Source of the DNA: Streptomyces sp. CB02261
GTDB taxonomy: Bacteria > Actinomycetota > Actinomycetes > Streptomycetales > Streptomycetaceae
NCBI RefSeq assembly: GCF_001905665.1
Contig: NZ_LIVX01000013.1
Span: 1 to 64,000 of the forward strand
Direction of reading: 5' to 3'
DNA: 64,000 nucleotides
The notes under the pieces: model-generated
Databases searched by the model: none
What the model was told of the DNA's origin: nothing
Seen by the model: only the letters and a program-made list of their open reading frames with translations
Made by a program: the position numbers and the translations under genes
Part shown: positions 38,093-46,085 of the stretch, piece by piece
Numbering within the stretch: the stretch's first letter is position 1
Layout of the letters: the number at the start of each line of letters is the position of its first letter

Positions 38093-38720
38093 AGGTCTAC
38101 GGTCCTTAAGGGGTGGCGTCGGCATCATGACAAGGAGGCCGACAGATTGCCGTCTGGATGCACACCGGCCCTCACACGCACCCGCTCGGAGCGCCGACGA
38201 CCTCGGCGCTATGTACGGCCGCAGACCCCGAGGGGTTCACCTTCTCCGGCATACGGCCGTGCCCGCCGCACGACGCCGGGTCATCTCCGATGACTCCGGA
38301 CCGAGGCCATACCCGCAGGTCGGGCCAGGAGCGAAGCCGAATCATGGATCGACTGGGCGACAGCCCGCGTGGAGCGCCTCAACCCCGAGCCGACGATCTC
38401 AGACTCTTTCTCGGGCACTGGAGCCCGTACCGCCCCTGGCTGAACACGGACCGGACACCTCACCTAGCCGCACGGAACGACACTACCGAGGAGGGATGGG
38501 GCAGGGGGCCAACAGCTCAGCAGTCAGCGCCCCGGCCACCTCAGCGCGCCCAAGAGCAGACAGCGAAGAGCTTCACTCGGTGGTTGCCAAGCCTGCATGA
38601 CGACCCATCAGAAATCGCGCCGTCCTTGCGTCAAACATGCGTCACGTGCGTCGAAGACGCATCAGGATCTCGCGCCTAACGCACGTGACGCCCATGACGC
38701 TCCCTCGAAGAAACCCCAGA
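38093..38720. other. Spacer at the accessory/core boundary
   Basis: Frames are open in plus direction (for example 38158-38679), yet the translations have no family pattern and lack good ribosome sites. The stretch is less GC-rich toward 38600-38700 and carries the inverted repeat at 38639-38691. I see no supported gene. Confidence 0.45.
38639..38691. repeat. Long inverted repeat containing CACGTG in each arm
   Basis: GCGTCACGTGCGT (38639-38651) and ACGCACGTGACGC (38679-38691) are perfect 13-bp arms with a 27-base spacer. It ends 30 bases downstream of the RNA methyltransferase stop, so it may terminate that minus-strand gene. Each arm also contains a GTCACGTGC half-palindrome, so a protein-binding site is possible. 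Confidence 0.6.
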
Positions 38721-40049
38721 TCAGGCGTCCTTCTTCACCGGCTCCAGGATCGCCACGCACTCCACGTGGTGCGTCATCGGGAACAGGTCGAACGCCCTCA
38801 GCGTCCGGACCTTGTAGCCGCGTTCGGCGAAGTAGGAGATGTCGCGGGCGAGGGCTGCCGGGTCGCAGGCCACGTAGGCGATGCGGCGGGCGCCGAGGCC
38901 GGCGAGGTGGTGGACCGTCTGCTTGCCGGCGCCGGCGCGCGGGGGGTCCAGGACGATCAGGTCGACGTCGGTGATGCCCGTGCGCGGGAGGACCGATTCG
39001 ACCTTGCCCTGTTCGATGCGGACGCGCGGGAAGTCGGCCAGGTTGTGGCGGGCGTCCTCCACCGCGCGCTTCCCGGACTCGATGCCGAGCACCGCGCCCT
39101 GGTCGCCGACCCGGTCGGCGATGGCGCCCGCGAAGAGGCCGACGCCGCAGTAGAGGTCGAGGGCCGTCTCGCCCTTCCGGGGGGTCAGGCCCTGCATGAC
39201 GGCGAGCATCAGCGTCTGGGCGGCCTTCGGGTGGACCTGCCAGAAGCCGCCGCTGCCCACGCGGTGGGTGCGCTCGTCGGCCCGCTCGCGGACGAACGCG
39301 CGGCCGTGGACGCGGTGGACTCCGCCGTCCTTCTCGTCGACCCGCATCACCGAGACCGGCTTGTCCAGCTCCACCAGGGGGAGCCGCGCGCCGGGGCGCG
39401 GGGTCAGGATGACCTGGCGGTCACCCGAGCCGGAGGCCGCGATGGCCTCGACCGACGCCATGCCCTCCCAGCTGCGCTTCTCGATGCCCAGTTCGGAGAC
39501 GCCCTGCGCGGCGATCATGCAGTGGTCGATGATCTCGACCTCGTGCGAGCGGTGCTTCCGCAGACCCGCGTGGCCCTCGGCGTCCACCGCGTACTGGACA
39601 CGGGTCCGCCACTGCGGGACCTCGCCCGGCGGCAGTTTGTCACCCTCGGCCGGCATGACCGTGCCGTCCCAGCTGACCTCCTCCGGGGTCAGTCCGGCGA
39701 GCCGCTGGAGCTGCTCGGCGATGACCTCGCCCTTCAGGCGGCGCTGCGCGCCGGGCTTGGCGTGCTGCCAGTCGCAGCCGCCGCACTTCCCGGGGCCGGC
39801 GAAGGGGCAGGGAGCCTCGACGCGGTCCTTGGACGGGTCGAGGATCGTGACCGCGTCGGCGCGCAGGAAGCGGGACGTCTCCTCGCCCTCGGTGACGCGG
39901 GCGATGACCTTCTCGCCCGGCAGTGCGTGGCGGACGAAGAGGACGCGGCCCTCCTCGGTGCGGGCGATGCAGTGGCCCCCGTGGGCCACCGGCCCGACCT
40001 CGACCTCGTACTCCTCCCCGATGAGCGACGACTCAGGTGCGTTCTGCAT
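38721..40049 (-). CDS. TRAM-domain RNA uridine-C5 methyltransferase (TrmA/RlmD family)
   Basis: A 442-residue SAM-dependent methyltransferase that makes m5U in rRNA or tRNA. The N-terminal TRAM domain (about 8-70) includes VEVGPVAHGGHCIAR. A 4Fe-4S site follows: CPFAGPGKCGGCDWQH with a fourth cysteine further on. The SAM fold is at DLYCGVGLFAGAIA near 300, the DPPRAG motif near 375, and the catalytic nucleophile is the cysteine in YVACDPAALARD near 400. The ATG at 40047-40049 (MQNAPESS) has GGAG upstream. It is the last gene of the conserved leftward run that includes the APC permease. Whether rRNA or tRNA is the substrate cannot be decided by sequence. Confidence 0.92.
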   Translation of the reverse strand: MQNAPESSLIGEEYEVEVGPVAHGGHCIARTEEGRVLFVRHALPGEKVIARVTEGEETSRFLRADAVTILDPSKDRVEAPCPFAGPGKCGGCDWQHAKPGAQRRLKGEVIAEQLQRLAGLTPEEVSWDGTVMPAEGDKLPPGEVPQWRTRVQYAVDAEGHAGLRKHRSHEVEIIDHCMIAAQGVSELGIEKRSWEGMASVEAIAASGSGDRQVILTPRPGARLPLVELDKPVSVMRVDEKDGGVHRVHGRAFVRERADERTHRVGSGGFWQVHPKAAQTLMLAVMQGLTPRKGETALDLYCGVGLFAGAIADRVGDQGAVLGIESGKRAVEDARHNLADFPRVRIEQGKVESVLPRTGITDVDLIVLDPPRAGAGKQTVHHLAGLGARRIAYVACDPAALARDISYFAERGYKVRTLRAFDLFPMTHHVECVAILEPVKKDA

Positions 40050-40078
40050 GGCGGGGAGACTCCAGAGAAAGAGAGAGG

Positions 40079-40103
40079 TGGGCTGCCGCACCGCGGCAGC
40101 CCA
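40079..40103 (-). promoter_or_regulatory. Leader hairpin before the RNA methyltransferase
   Basis: Bases 40079-40089 and 40093-40103 form a perfect 11-bp stem with a three-base loop. On the minus strand a CU-rich tract follows, then the GGAG ribosome site and ATG at 40049. The position and pyrimidine tract suggest an attenuator or partial terminator. Confidence 0.5.
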
Positions 40104-40130
40104 CCAGTCTACGTGCCGGTGAGGGCGGAA

Positions 40131-40245
40131 TTCGCCCCCGGACCCGGGCGGGGACCAAAGTCCCGGACCCTGGCAGGGCACGAAGCCCCGGACCCGGGCG
40201 AGGCCCGAAGCCTCGTCCCCGGACCGGTCCCGAAGCCTGGACGCG
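40131..40245. repeat. Degenerate 25-bp tandem repeats
   Basis: Units begin at about 40131, 40156, 40181, 40206 and 40231 with the pattern CGAAGCCCCGGACC followed by a C/G-rich half (first unit begins TTCGCC, second CAAAG). Spacing is exactly 25 bases. They lie in the spacer between the APC permease and RNA methyltransferase genes. Confidence 0.6.
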
Positions 40246-40282
40246 AGGCGGGCCCTTACCCGCAGCGCCCCAGACCCCCGGA

Positions 40283-40314
40283 CCTTCAGACCCTCAGACC
40301 CTCAGACCCTCAGG
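40283..40314. repeat. Four 8-bp tandem repeats (CCCTCAGA)
   Basis: Units at 40283, 40291, 40299 and 40307 differ at one position in the first and last copies. They lie 12-43 bases past the APC permease stop on the minus strand. Confidence 0.75.
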
Positions 40315-40325
40315 CCCCCGCTCCC

Positions 40326-42374
40326 TCACCCCTTGCCCGACGTCTCCTTGTGCCCCTTCTCGACCGGGCCTCGGCGCACGGAGCCCGGTGCGTTCCATTC
40401 CTGGCCCTTGCGTGCCCGCTTCTTCGCGACCTCGGAGGACCGGAGCTGGTACGGGACGGAGGTCACCATCACGCCCGGTGTGAAAAGCAGTCGGCCCTTG
40501 AGGCGCAGGGCGCTCTGGTTGTGCAGCAGGTGCTCGTACCAGTGGCCGACGACGTACTCGGGGATGTAGACGGAGACGGCGTCGCGCGGGCTCTCGCGGC
40601 GGATGCTCTTCACGTACTCGACGACCGGCCGGGTGATCTCGCGGTAGGGCGAGTCGAGGATCTTCAGCGGGACGTTGATTCCGCGGCGGGTCCACTCCTC
40701 CTTGAGCGCCTTGGTCTCGGCCGCGTCGACGTTCACGGTGAGCGCCTCCAGCTCGTGGGCGTGGAGCAGCTTCGCGTACGCGAGGGCGCGCAGGGTCGGC
40801 TTGTGGAGCCGGGAGACCAGGACGACGGAGCGGACCCGGGAGGGGCGTACGTACTCGTCGGGACGTTCCTCGGCGGCGGCGATCTCCGCTGCGACCGAGT
40901 CGTAGTGCCTGCGGATCGCGGTCATCGTCCCGTAGAAGATCACCATGCCGAGCAGGGCGACCCAGGCGCCGTGGGTGAACTTGGTGGCGAGGACGACGAC
41001 GAGGACCAGGCCGGTGAAGAAGGCGCCGAACGCGTTGATCGCGCGGGAGCGGATCATGTGGCGGCGCTTGGCCGGGTCGCGTTCCGACTTCAGGTGCCGG
41101 TTCCAGTGCCGGACCATGCCGGTCTGGCTGAGGGTGAAGGAGACGAAGACGCCGACGATGTACAGCTGGATCAGCTTGGTCGAGTCGGCCCCGTAGACCC
41201 AGACGAGCAGGGCGGCGGCGCCCGCGAGGAGCACGATGCCGTTGGAGAAGGTGAGGCGGTCGCCACGGGTGTGCAGCTGCCGCGGCAGGTACCGGTCCTG
41301 GGCGAGGATCGAGCCGAGGAGCGGGAAGCCGTTGTACGCGGTGTTGGCGGCCAGGAACAGCACGAGCGCGGTGGCGGCGGCGAGCACGACGAAGAAGAAC
41401 GTTCCGTCGCCGAAGACCGCGGCCGCGACCTGCGAGATGACCGGGTCCTGGACGTACCCCTCGCCCACCGGCTTGCCGTCGAGGAGCAGGTCCTGGGCCG
41501 GCTTCTCGGCCATCCGGACGTCGGTGGCCATGGCCAGGAAGATGATGCCGCAGAACATGGTGACGGCGAGGACGCCCATGAGGGTGAGCGTGGTGGCGGC
41601 GTTCTTCGACTTCGGCTTGCGGAAGGCGGGGACGCCGTTGGAGATGGCCTCGACCCCGGTGAGGGCGGCACAGCCGGAGGAGAAGGCGCGCAGGAGCAGG
41701 AAGACCAGCGCGAATCCGGCGAGCCCCTGGTGTTCGGGCTTGATCTCGAAGTCGGCGGTGGGGGCCTTCATGGTCTCGTCGAGGACGATGCCCTTGTACG
41801 CGCCCCAGGCGATCATGAGGAAGACGCCGAAGACGAAGACGTACGTCGGGATGGCGAAGAGGCTGCCCGACTCCTTCACCCCGCGCAGGTTCATCACCGT
41901 CAGGAGCACGATGACGCCGACCGCGCAGGCCACCTTGTGCTCGACGACGAAGGGGATCGCCGAGCCGAGGTTCTCGATGCCCGAGGAGATCGACACGGCC
42001 ACGGTCAGGACGTAGTCCACGAGCAGGGCGCTCGCGACGGTGAGTCCGGCCTTCGGCCCGAGGTTGGTGTTGGCGACCTCGTAGTCGCCGCCGCCGCTGG
42101 GGTACGCGTGGACGTTCTGCCGGTAGGACGCGACCACCGTGAACATCAGGACGACGACCGCGAGGGCGATCCACGGGCTGAAGTGGTAGGCCGACAGACC
42201 GGCGACGGAGAGGACGAGCAGGACCTCGCCGGGTGCGTACGCCACAGAGGACAGCGGGTCGGAGGCGAACACGGGGAGGGCGATCCGCTTCGAGAGGAGG
42301 GTCTCTCCGAGCTTGTCGCTGCGCAGGGCCCGTCCGATCAGGATCCGTTTGGGCACGTCGGTCAGTTTGGACAC
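40326..42374 (-). CDS. APC-superfamily permease with C-terminal cytoplasmic domain
   Basis: A 682-residue membrane transporter of the amino acid-polyamine-organocation superfamily. The N-terminal membrane part (about 30-450) has twelve predicted helices with the family-typical ALPVFASDPLSSVAYAP and YEVANTNLGPKAG. A soluble C-terminal domain (about 480-650) resembles a universal-stress/KUP-like tail. It starts with GTG at 42372-42374 and no clear ribosome site, so the start is uncertain. It is divergent from ceoB across 235 bases. The same gene pair order is kept in mycobacteria. Its substrate may be K+ or an amino acid; proximity to TrkA-type subunits makes K+ a fair guess only. Confidence 0.88.
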   Translation of the reverse strand: MSKLTDVPKRILIGRALRSDKLGETLLSKRIALPVFASDPLSSVAYAPGEVLLVLSVAGLSAYHFSPWIALAVVVLMFTVVASYRQNVHAYPSGGGDYEVANTNLGPKAGLTVASALLVDYVLTVAVSISSGIENLGSAIPFVVEHKVACAVGVIVLLTVMNLRGVKESGSLFAIPTYVFVFGVFLMIAWGAYKGIVLDETMKAPTADFEIKPEHQGLAGFALVFLLLRAFSSGCAALTGVEAISNGVPAFRKPKSKNAATTLTLMGVLAVTMFCGIIFLAMATDVRMAEKPAQDLLLDGKPVGEGYVQDPVISQVAAAVFGDGTFFFVVLAAATALVLFLAANTAYNGFPLLGSILAQDRYLPRQLHTRGDRLTFSNGIVLLAGAAALLVWVYGADSTKLIQLYIVGVFVSFTLSQTGMVRHWNRHLKSERDPAKRRHMIRSRAINAFGAFFTGLVLVVVLATKFTHGAWVALLGMVIFYGTMTAIRRHYDSVAAEIAAAEERPDEYVRPSRVRSVVLVSRLHKPTLRALAYAKLLHAHELEALTVNVDAAETKALKEEWTRRGINVPLKILDSPYREITRPVVEYVKSIRRESPRDAVSVYIPEYVVGHWYEHLLHNQSALRLKGRLLFTPGVMVTSVPYQLRSSEVAKKRARKGQEWNAPGSVRRGPVEKGHKETSGKG

Positions 42375-42609
42375 GGAGAGGATCGTAAGCGTTCGAAATA
42401 CGCCAGGCTCACCGGCACCCCCGATCGGCACGGAATCTCCCTGAGTACCACCTCGGATGCGGTCCTCGCCAGTGTTGCCGCTTAAGCTCGGACCGGGCGG
42501 CCCGGCAGGGTGTCGCCCGCCGCGGCCCGGGCGCATCGGGGCGAGGAAAGTTGTGAGCAGGGTGTTTTCGCAGGTCAGTAGGGCGATCAGGAGTGCGGGG
42601 TAAGGGGAC

Positions 42610-43278
42610 GTGCACATCGTCATCATGGGCTGCGGGCGAGTGGGAGCCGCTCTCGCGCAGACCCTCGAGCAGCAGGGGCACACCGTCGCGGTCGTGGACC
42701 AGGACCCGACGGCCTTCCGTCGTCTGGGGTCGGGTTTCGGCGGTCGGCGCGTCACGGGCGTGGGCTTCGACCAGGACACGCTGCGCGAGGCCGGCATCGA
42801 GGACGCCGGGGCCTTCGCCGCGGTGAGCAGCGGCGACAACTCGAACATCATCGCGGCGCGGGTCGCGCGCGAGATGTTCGGCATCGAGAACGTGGCGGCC
42901 CGGATCTACGACCCGCGCCGCGCCGAGGTCTACCAGCGTCTCGGCATCCCGACGGTCGCGACGGTCCGCTGGACCGCCGACCAGATGCTGCGGCGCCTGC
43001 TGCCCTCGGGGGCGGAGCCGCTGTGGACGGACCCGAGCGGCGGGGTGCAGCTCGCCGAGGTGCACACCTCCCCGGCCTGGATCGGCCACAAGATCAGCCG
43101 GCTCCAGGACGAGACGGGGGTGCGCGTCGCGTTCCTGACCCGGCTCGGCGAGTCGATCATCCCCACGTCGCAGACGGTGCTCCAGGAAGGTGATCTGGTG
43201 CACGTGATGATGCGCACGGACGAGATCGCGAAGGTCGAGGAGGCCTTCGCCGAGGGTCCCGAGGAGGGCGGTCACTGA
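42610..43278 (+). CDS. ceoB: TrkA-type potassium uptake regulatory protein CeoB
   Basis: A 222-residue cytosolic RCK protein: an N-terminal NAD-binding Rossmann domain (MHIVIMGCGRVGAALAQTLEQ, then VVDQDP) and a C-terminal TrkA-C domain (about 140-215, LAEVHTSPAWIGHKISRL). Such subunits gate K+ channels or transporters in response to nucleotide. The GTG start follows AAGGGG. It overlaps ceoC by one base (TGATG at 43276-43280) and the two probably form a hetero-oligomer. They are transcribed away from the APC permease. Confidence 0.93.
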   Translation: MHIVIMGCGRVGAALAQTLEQQGHTVAVVDQDPTAFRRLGSGFGGRRVTGVGFDQDTLREAGIEDAGAFAAVSSGDNSNIIAARVAREMFGIENVAARIYDPRRAEVYQRLGIPTVATVRWTADQMLRRLLPSGAEPLWTDPSGGVQLAEVHTSPAWIGHKISRLQDETGVRVAFLTRLGESIIPTSQTVLQEGDLVHVMMRTDEIAKVEEAFAEGPEEGGH

Positions 43279-43958
43279 TGCGTGTCGCTATTGCGGGCGC
43301 GGGTGCGGTGGGCCGTTCCATCGCGGGCGAGCTCCTGGAGAACGGGCACGACGTCCTGCTCATCGACAAGGCGCCGACCGCCATCTCGGTGGAGCGGGTG
43401 CCGCAGGCGGAGTGGCTGCTCGCCGACGCCTGCGAGATCACCTCGCTCGACGAGGCGGCGCTCCAGCGCTGCAACGTGGTGATCGCGGCGACCGGCGACG
43501 ACAAGGTGAACCTCGTCGTCTCGCTGCTCGCCAAGACCGAGTACGGCGTGCCGCGGGTCGTCGCCCGGGTGAACAACCCGAAGAACGAGTGGCTGTTCAA
43601 CGAGGCCTGGGGCGTGGACGTCGCCGTCTCGACACCACGGCTGATGTCGGCCCTGGTGGAGGAGGCGGTGAGCGTCGGCGACCTGGTCCGGCTGCTCCGC
43701 TTCAGCCACGGCGACGCGAACCTGGTGGAGCTGACGCTCCCGCCGGAGTCGGCCGTCGCCGGCACCGCGGTCGGGGACGTGGCCTGGCCGCAGGACACCT
43801 CGCTGGTGACGATCATCCGCGGGTCGCGGGTGCTCACGCCGAGCCCCGAGGAGACCCTGGAGGCGGGCGACGAGCTGCTGTTCGTGGCCGCGCAGGCGCG
43901 CGAGGAGCAGTTGGAGGACCTTCTGCAGGTCCGCCGCGAGGCCGACTCCGAGTCCTGA
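43278..43958 (+). CDS. ceoC: TrkA-type potassium uptake regulatory protein CeoC
   Basis: A 226-residue paralogue of CeoB with the same layout: Rossmann domain MRVAIAGAGAVGRSIAGELLE and LLIDKAPTAI, then TrkA-C (about 140-215) with LVELTLPPESAVAGTAVGD. The pair is translationally coupled. It ends at a strong hairpin (43991-44025) shared with the convergent DUF3159 gene. The family and partnership are clear; the transporter that it controls is not encoded beside it unless it is the APC permease. Confidence 0.93.
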   Translation: MRVAIAGAGAVGRSIAGELLENGHDVLLIDKAPTAISVERVPQAEWLLADACEITSLDEAALQRCNVVIAATGDDKVNLVVSLLAKTEYGVPRVVARVNNPKNEWLFNEAWGVDVAVSTPRLMSALVEEAVSVGDLVRLLRFSHGDANLVELTLPPESAVAGTAVGDVAWPQDTSLVTIIRGSRVLTPSPEETLEAGDELLFVAAQAREEQLEDLLQVRREADSES

Positions 43959-43990
43959 CCTCGTTCCTGAGGACGTACGGAGACGTACGA

Positions 43991-44025
43991 AAGGGCCCGG
44001 ACCTGTTCATCAGGTCCGGGCCCTT
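43991..44025. terminator. Bidirectional terminator between ceoC and the DUF3159 gene
   Basis: AAGGGCCCGGACCTG (43991-44005) pairs perfectly with 44011-44025 (15 bp, loop TTCAT). A/U-rich ends on both sides suit termination from either direction. Confidence 0.88.
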
Positions 44026-44084
44026 CCCCGTACGTGTGCAGGCGCCGCGTGCCCGTCTCGGCTTCGCGTACGCGTGCCGGCGCC

Positions 44085-44828
44085 TCAGGCCTCCGGGTTG
44101 CCCTGCCGCGCCGCCGCCGCGGCCGCCTCGCGCTCCTTCTCGGCGCGCTCCTCGGCCTCCATCTCGGCGAAGACGTCGATCGGCGGCGGAGCCTTCGCGA
44201 GGAACATCCAGGTCAGGTAGACGGCGAGCAGGAACGGCGGGATCTTGAGGGCGACGAGGACCCAGCCGAACTTGGTCGTGTCGGCCCACCAGTACATCGG
44301 GAAGAGGATCGCGCACTTGCCGAGCAGGATCAGGCCCCAGGCCCAGCTCGCCTTCGCGTACGCCTTCTTCCGGCCCGGGTTACGGGTGCGCCAGGAGAGG
44401 TTCTCCTTGAAGACCGGGCCCAGGATCAGGCCGATCAGCGGGACCCCGGCGATCGTCGTCACGATGTACGCGAGGGCGAGGCCCAGGGTGTACAGCATGC
44501 CCGGCAGGTAGAAGTCCTTGGCGTTGCCGGTCATCATCGCGAAGACCACGCCGAAGGCGACCCCGAAGACGCCGCTGAACGCGTGCTTGACGGTGTCCCG
44601 TCGGATCAGCCGGACGGCGACCAGGACCAGCGAGACCGCGAGCGCGGCGATCGCCGAGATGTGCAGGTCCTTGTTGATCGTGAAGATCGTGACGAACAGC
44701 AGGCCCGGCAGGACCGTCTCGACCATGCCCCGTAGGCCGCCGAAGGCTTCGAACAGCGCGGCCTCGGTGACCTCCTTCGCGGCCTGGGCGTCCTGGTCCG
44801 TGGTGGTCGGCTTGTCGAGGGACGTCAC
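44085..44828 (-). CDS. DUF3159 membrane protein
   Basis: A 247-residue integral membrane protein of unknown function. After a polar start (MTSLDKPTTTDQD) and a conserved FGGLRGMVETVLPG segment, about six hydrophobic helices are visible, among them LLFVTIFTI and AIAALAVSLVLVAVRLI. A charged, Glu/Ala-rich tail (AEMEAEERAEKEREA) ends the protein. It follows the OB-fold gene with a three-base gap, so the two are one operon. The same pair sits beside ceoBC in mycobacteria (there Rv2693c-Rv2694c, from memory). No activity can be inferred. Confidence 0.88.
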   Translation of the reverse strand: MTSLDKPTTTDQDAQAAKEVTEAALFEAFGGLRGMVETVLPGLLFVTIFTINKDLHISAIAALAVSLVLVAVRLIRRDTVKHAFSGVFGVAFGVVFAMMTGNAKDFYLPGMLYTLGLALAYIVTTIAGVPLIGLILGPVFKENLSWRTRNPGRKKAYAKASWAWGLILLGKCAILFPMYWWADTTKFGWVLVALKIPPFLLAVYLTWMFLAKAPPPIDVFAEMEAEERAEKEREAAAAAARQGNPEA

Positions 44829-44831
44829 CGG

Positions 44832-45230
44832 CTACTCCTGTCCGAGCGGTCGGAGCTCGTATTTGGGGTTGAAGAGGACCCGCCGGCCGTGGCTCATGGA
44901 GATCCGGCCGGAGGCGATCAGCTTGCGGCCCGGCTCGATGCCCACGATGGAGCGCCGTCCGAGCCACACGACGTCGAGCGGTGCCGTGCCGTCGAAGAGC
45001 TCGGCCTCCAGCGCGGGCACACCGGCCCGGGGGCGCAGCGTGACCGTGCGCAAGGTACCAGTCACCTTGACTATCTGGCGGTCGGAGCAGTCGCAGATAC
45101 GTGTGCACCCGGACGCCTCGGCGTCCTCCTGGAGCTCCTCCGACTCCAGGTCCTCCGTGGAGGAGGAGAGCCGGTCGAGCATCCGGCGGAACCTACCGGC
45201 CGGCTTCTCTGTACGCGGTGCAGCACTCAT
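44832..45230 (-). CDS. OB-fold nucleic-acid-binding-like protein
   Basis: A 132-residue protein with a charged N-terminus and an OB-fold core: VKVTGTLRTVTLRPR, ALEAELFDGTAPLDVVWLGRR, and LIASGRISMSHGRRVLFNPKYEL, the strand pattern of tRNA/ssDNA-binding anticodon-type OB domains. Four cysteines cluster at CTRICDC just before it. It is cotranscribed with the DUF3159 gene. The nucleic-acid ligand is unknown. The conserved position near ceoBC suggests an old actinobacterial gene. Confidence 0.85.
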   Translation of the reverse strand: MSAAPRTEKPAGRFRRMLDRLSSSTEDLESEELQEDAEASGCTRICDCSDRQIVKVTGTLRTVTLRPRAGVPALEAELFDGTAPLDVVWLGRRSIVGIEPGRKLIASGRISMSHGRRVLFNPKYELRPLGQE

Positions 45231-45287
45231 ACAGAAAGCGTACCGGCCACCGCCGTCACCGAGGCCGGGCCAGGGGCACCTGTCCGT

Positions 45288-45974
45288 TCAGCGTTCGAAG
45301 CGGTACCCCATGCCCGGTTCGGTGACGAAGTGACGGGGGTGGGAGGGATCGCTCTCCAGCTTCCGCCGCAGCTGGGCCATGTACACCCGCAGGTAGTTGG
45401 TCTCCGTGCCGTACGAGGGTCCCCAGACCTCCTGGAGCAGCTGCTTCTGGCTGACGAGGCGGCCGCCGTTGCGGACGAGGACCTCCAGGAGGTGCCATTC
45501 GGTGGGGGTGAGGCGGACGTCCCGGCCGTCGCGGTGGACCTTCTTCGCCGCCAGGTCGACGGTGAAGCCCGCGGTCTCGACCACCACGACCCCGTCCTCG
45601 GCGCCGCCGACCGGCTCGGCGCGGCGTACGGCGGCGCGCAGTCGGGCGAGCAGCTCGTCCATGCCGAAGGGCTTGGTGACGTAGTCGTCGGCGCCCGCGT
45701 CGAGCGCCTCGACCTTCTCGTCGGAGGTCTGCCGGGCCGAGAGGACCAGGATCGGCACCCGGGTCCAGCCGCGCAGGCCCTTGATGACCTCGACGCCGTC
45801 CATGTCGGGGAGGCCGAGGTCGAGGACGACGACGTCGGGGTGGCGTTCGGCGGCGAGGCGGAGGGCGGTGGCACCGTCGGGCGCGGCGTCGACCTCGTAC
45901 TTCCGCGCCTTGAGGTTGATCACCAGGGCGCGGACGATCTGCGGCTCGTCGTCGACCACGAGGACCCGGGTCAT
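45288..45974 (-). CDS. kdpE: Response regulator KdpE
   Basis: A 228-residue OmpR-class response regulator. The receiver (about 3-115) has DDEPQ, the phosphoacceptor aspartate in VVVLDLGLPDMDG, LSAR and KPFGMDELLAR. The winged-helix domain (about 130-225) ends with FVTEPGMGYRFE. It matches KdpE of actinobacteria, which activates kdpFABC at low K+ or high osmolarity. A GGAAGG site precedes the ATG. It follows kdpD by 111 bases. The kdpFABC transporter genes are not in the window, so the target genes are elsewhere or different. Confidence 0.93.
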   Translation of the reverse strand: MTRVLVVDDEPQIVRALVINLKARKYEVDAAPDGATALRLAAERHPDVVVLDLGLPDMDGVEVIKGLRGWTRVPILVLSARQTSDEKVEALDAGADDYVTKPFGMDELLARLRAAVRRAEPVGGAEDGVVVVETAGFTVDLAAKKVHRDGRDVRLTPTEWHLLEVLVRNGGRLVSQKQLLQEVWGPSYGTETNYLRVYMAQLRRKLESDPSHPRHFVTEPGMGYRFER

Positions 45975-46085
45975 GGAGGGGGACCTTCCTTCTGCTGGGG
46001 GGCTGCTGAGTGGGACGGGTGTGTGATCACGGACAGGTGGTCGGTCACGGCACGGTGGCCGATCTCGATCTCGGCACGGCGACCG

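Noticed and set aside
38637-42485. 1282-codon plus-strand open frame
   Set aside because: Antisense to the RNA methyltransferase and APC permease, which have full family motifs.
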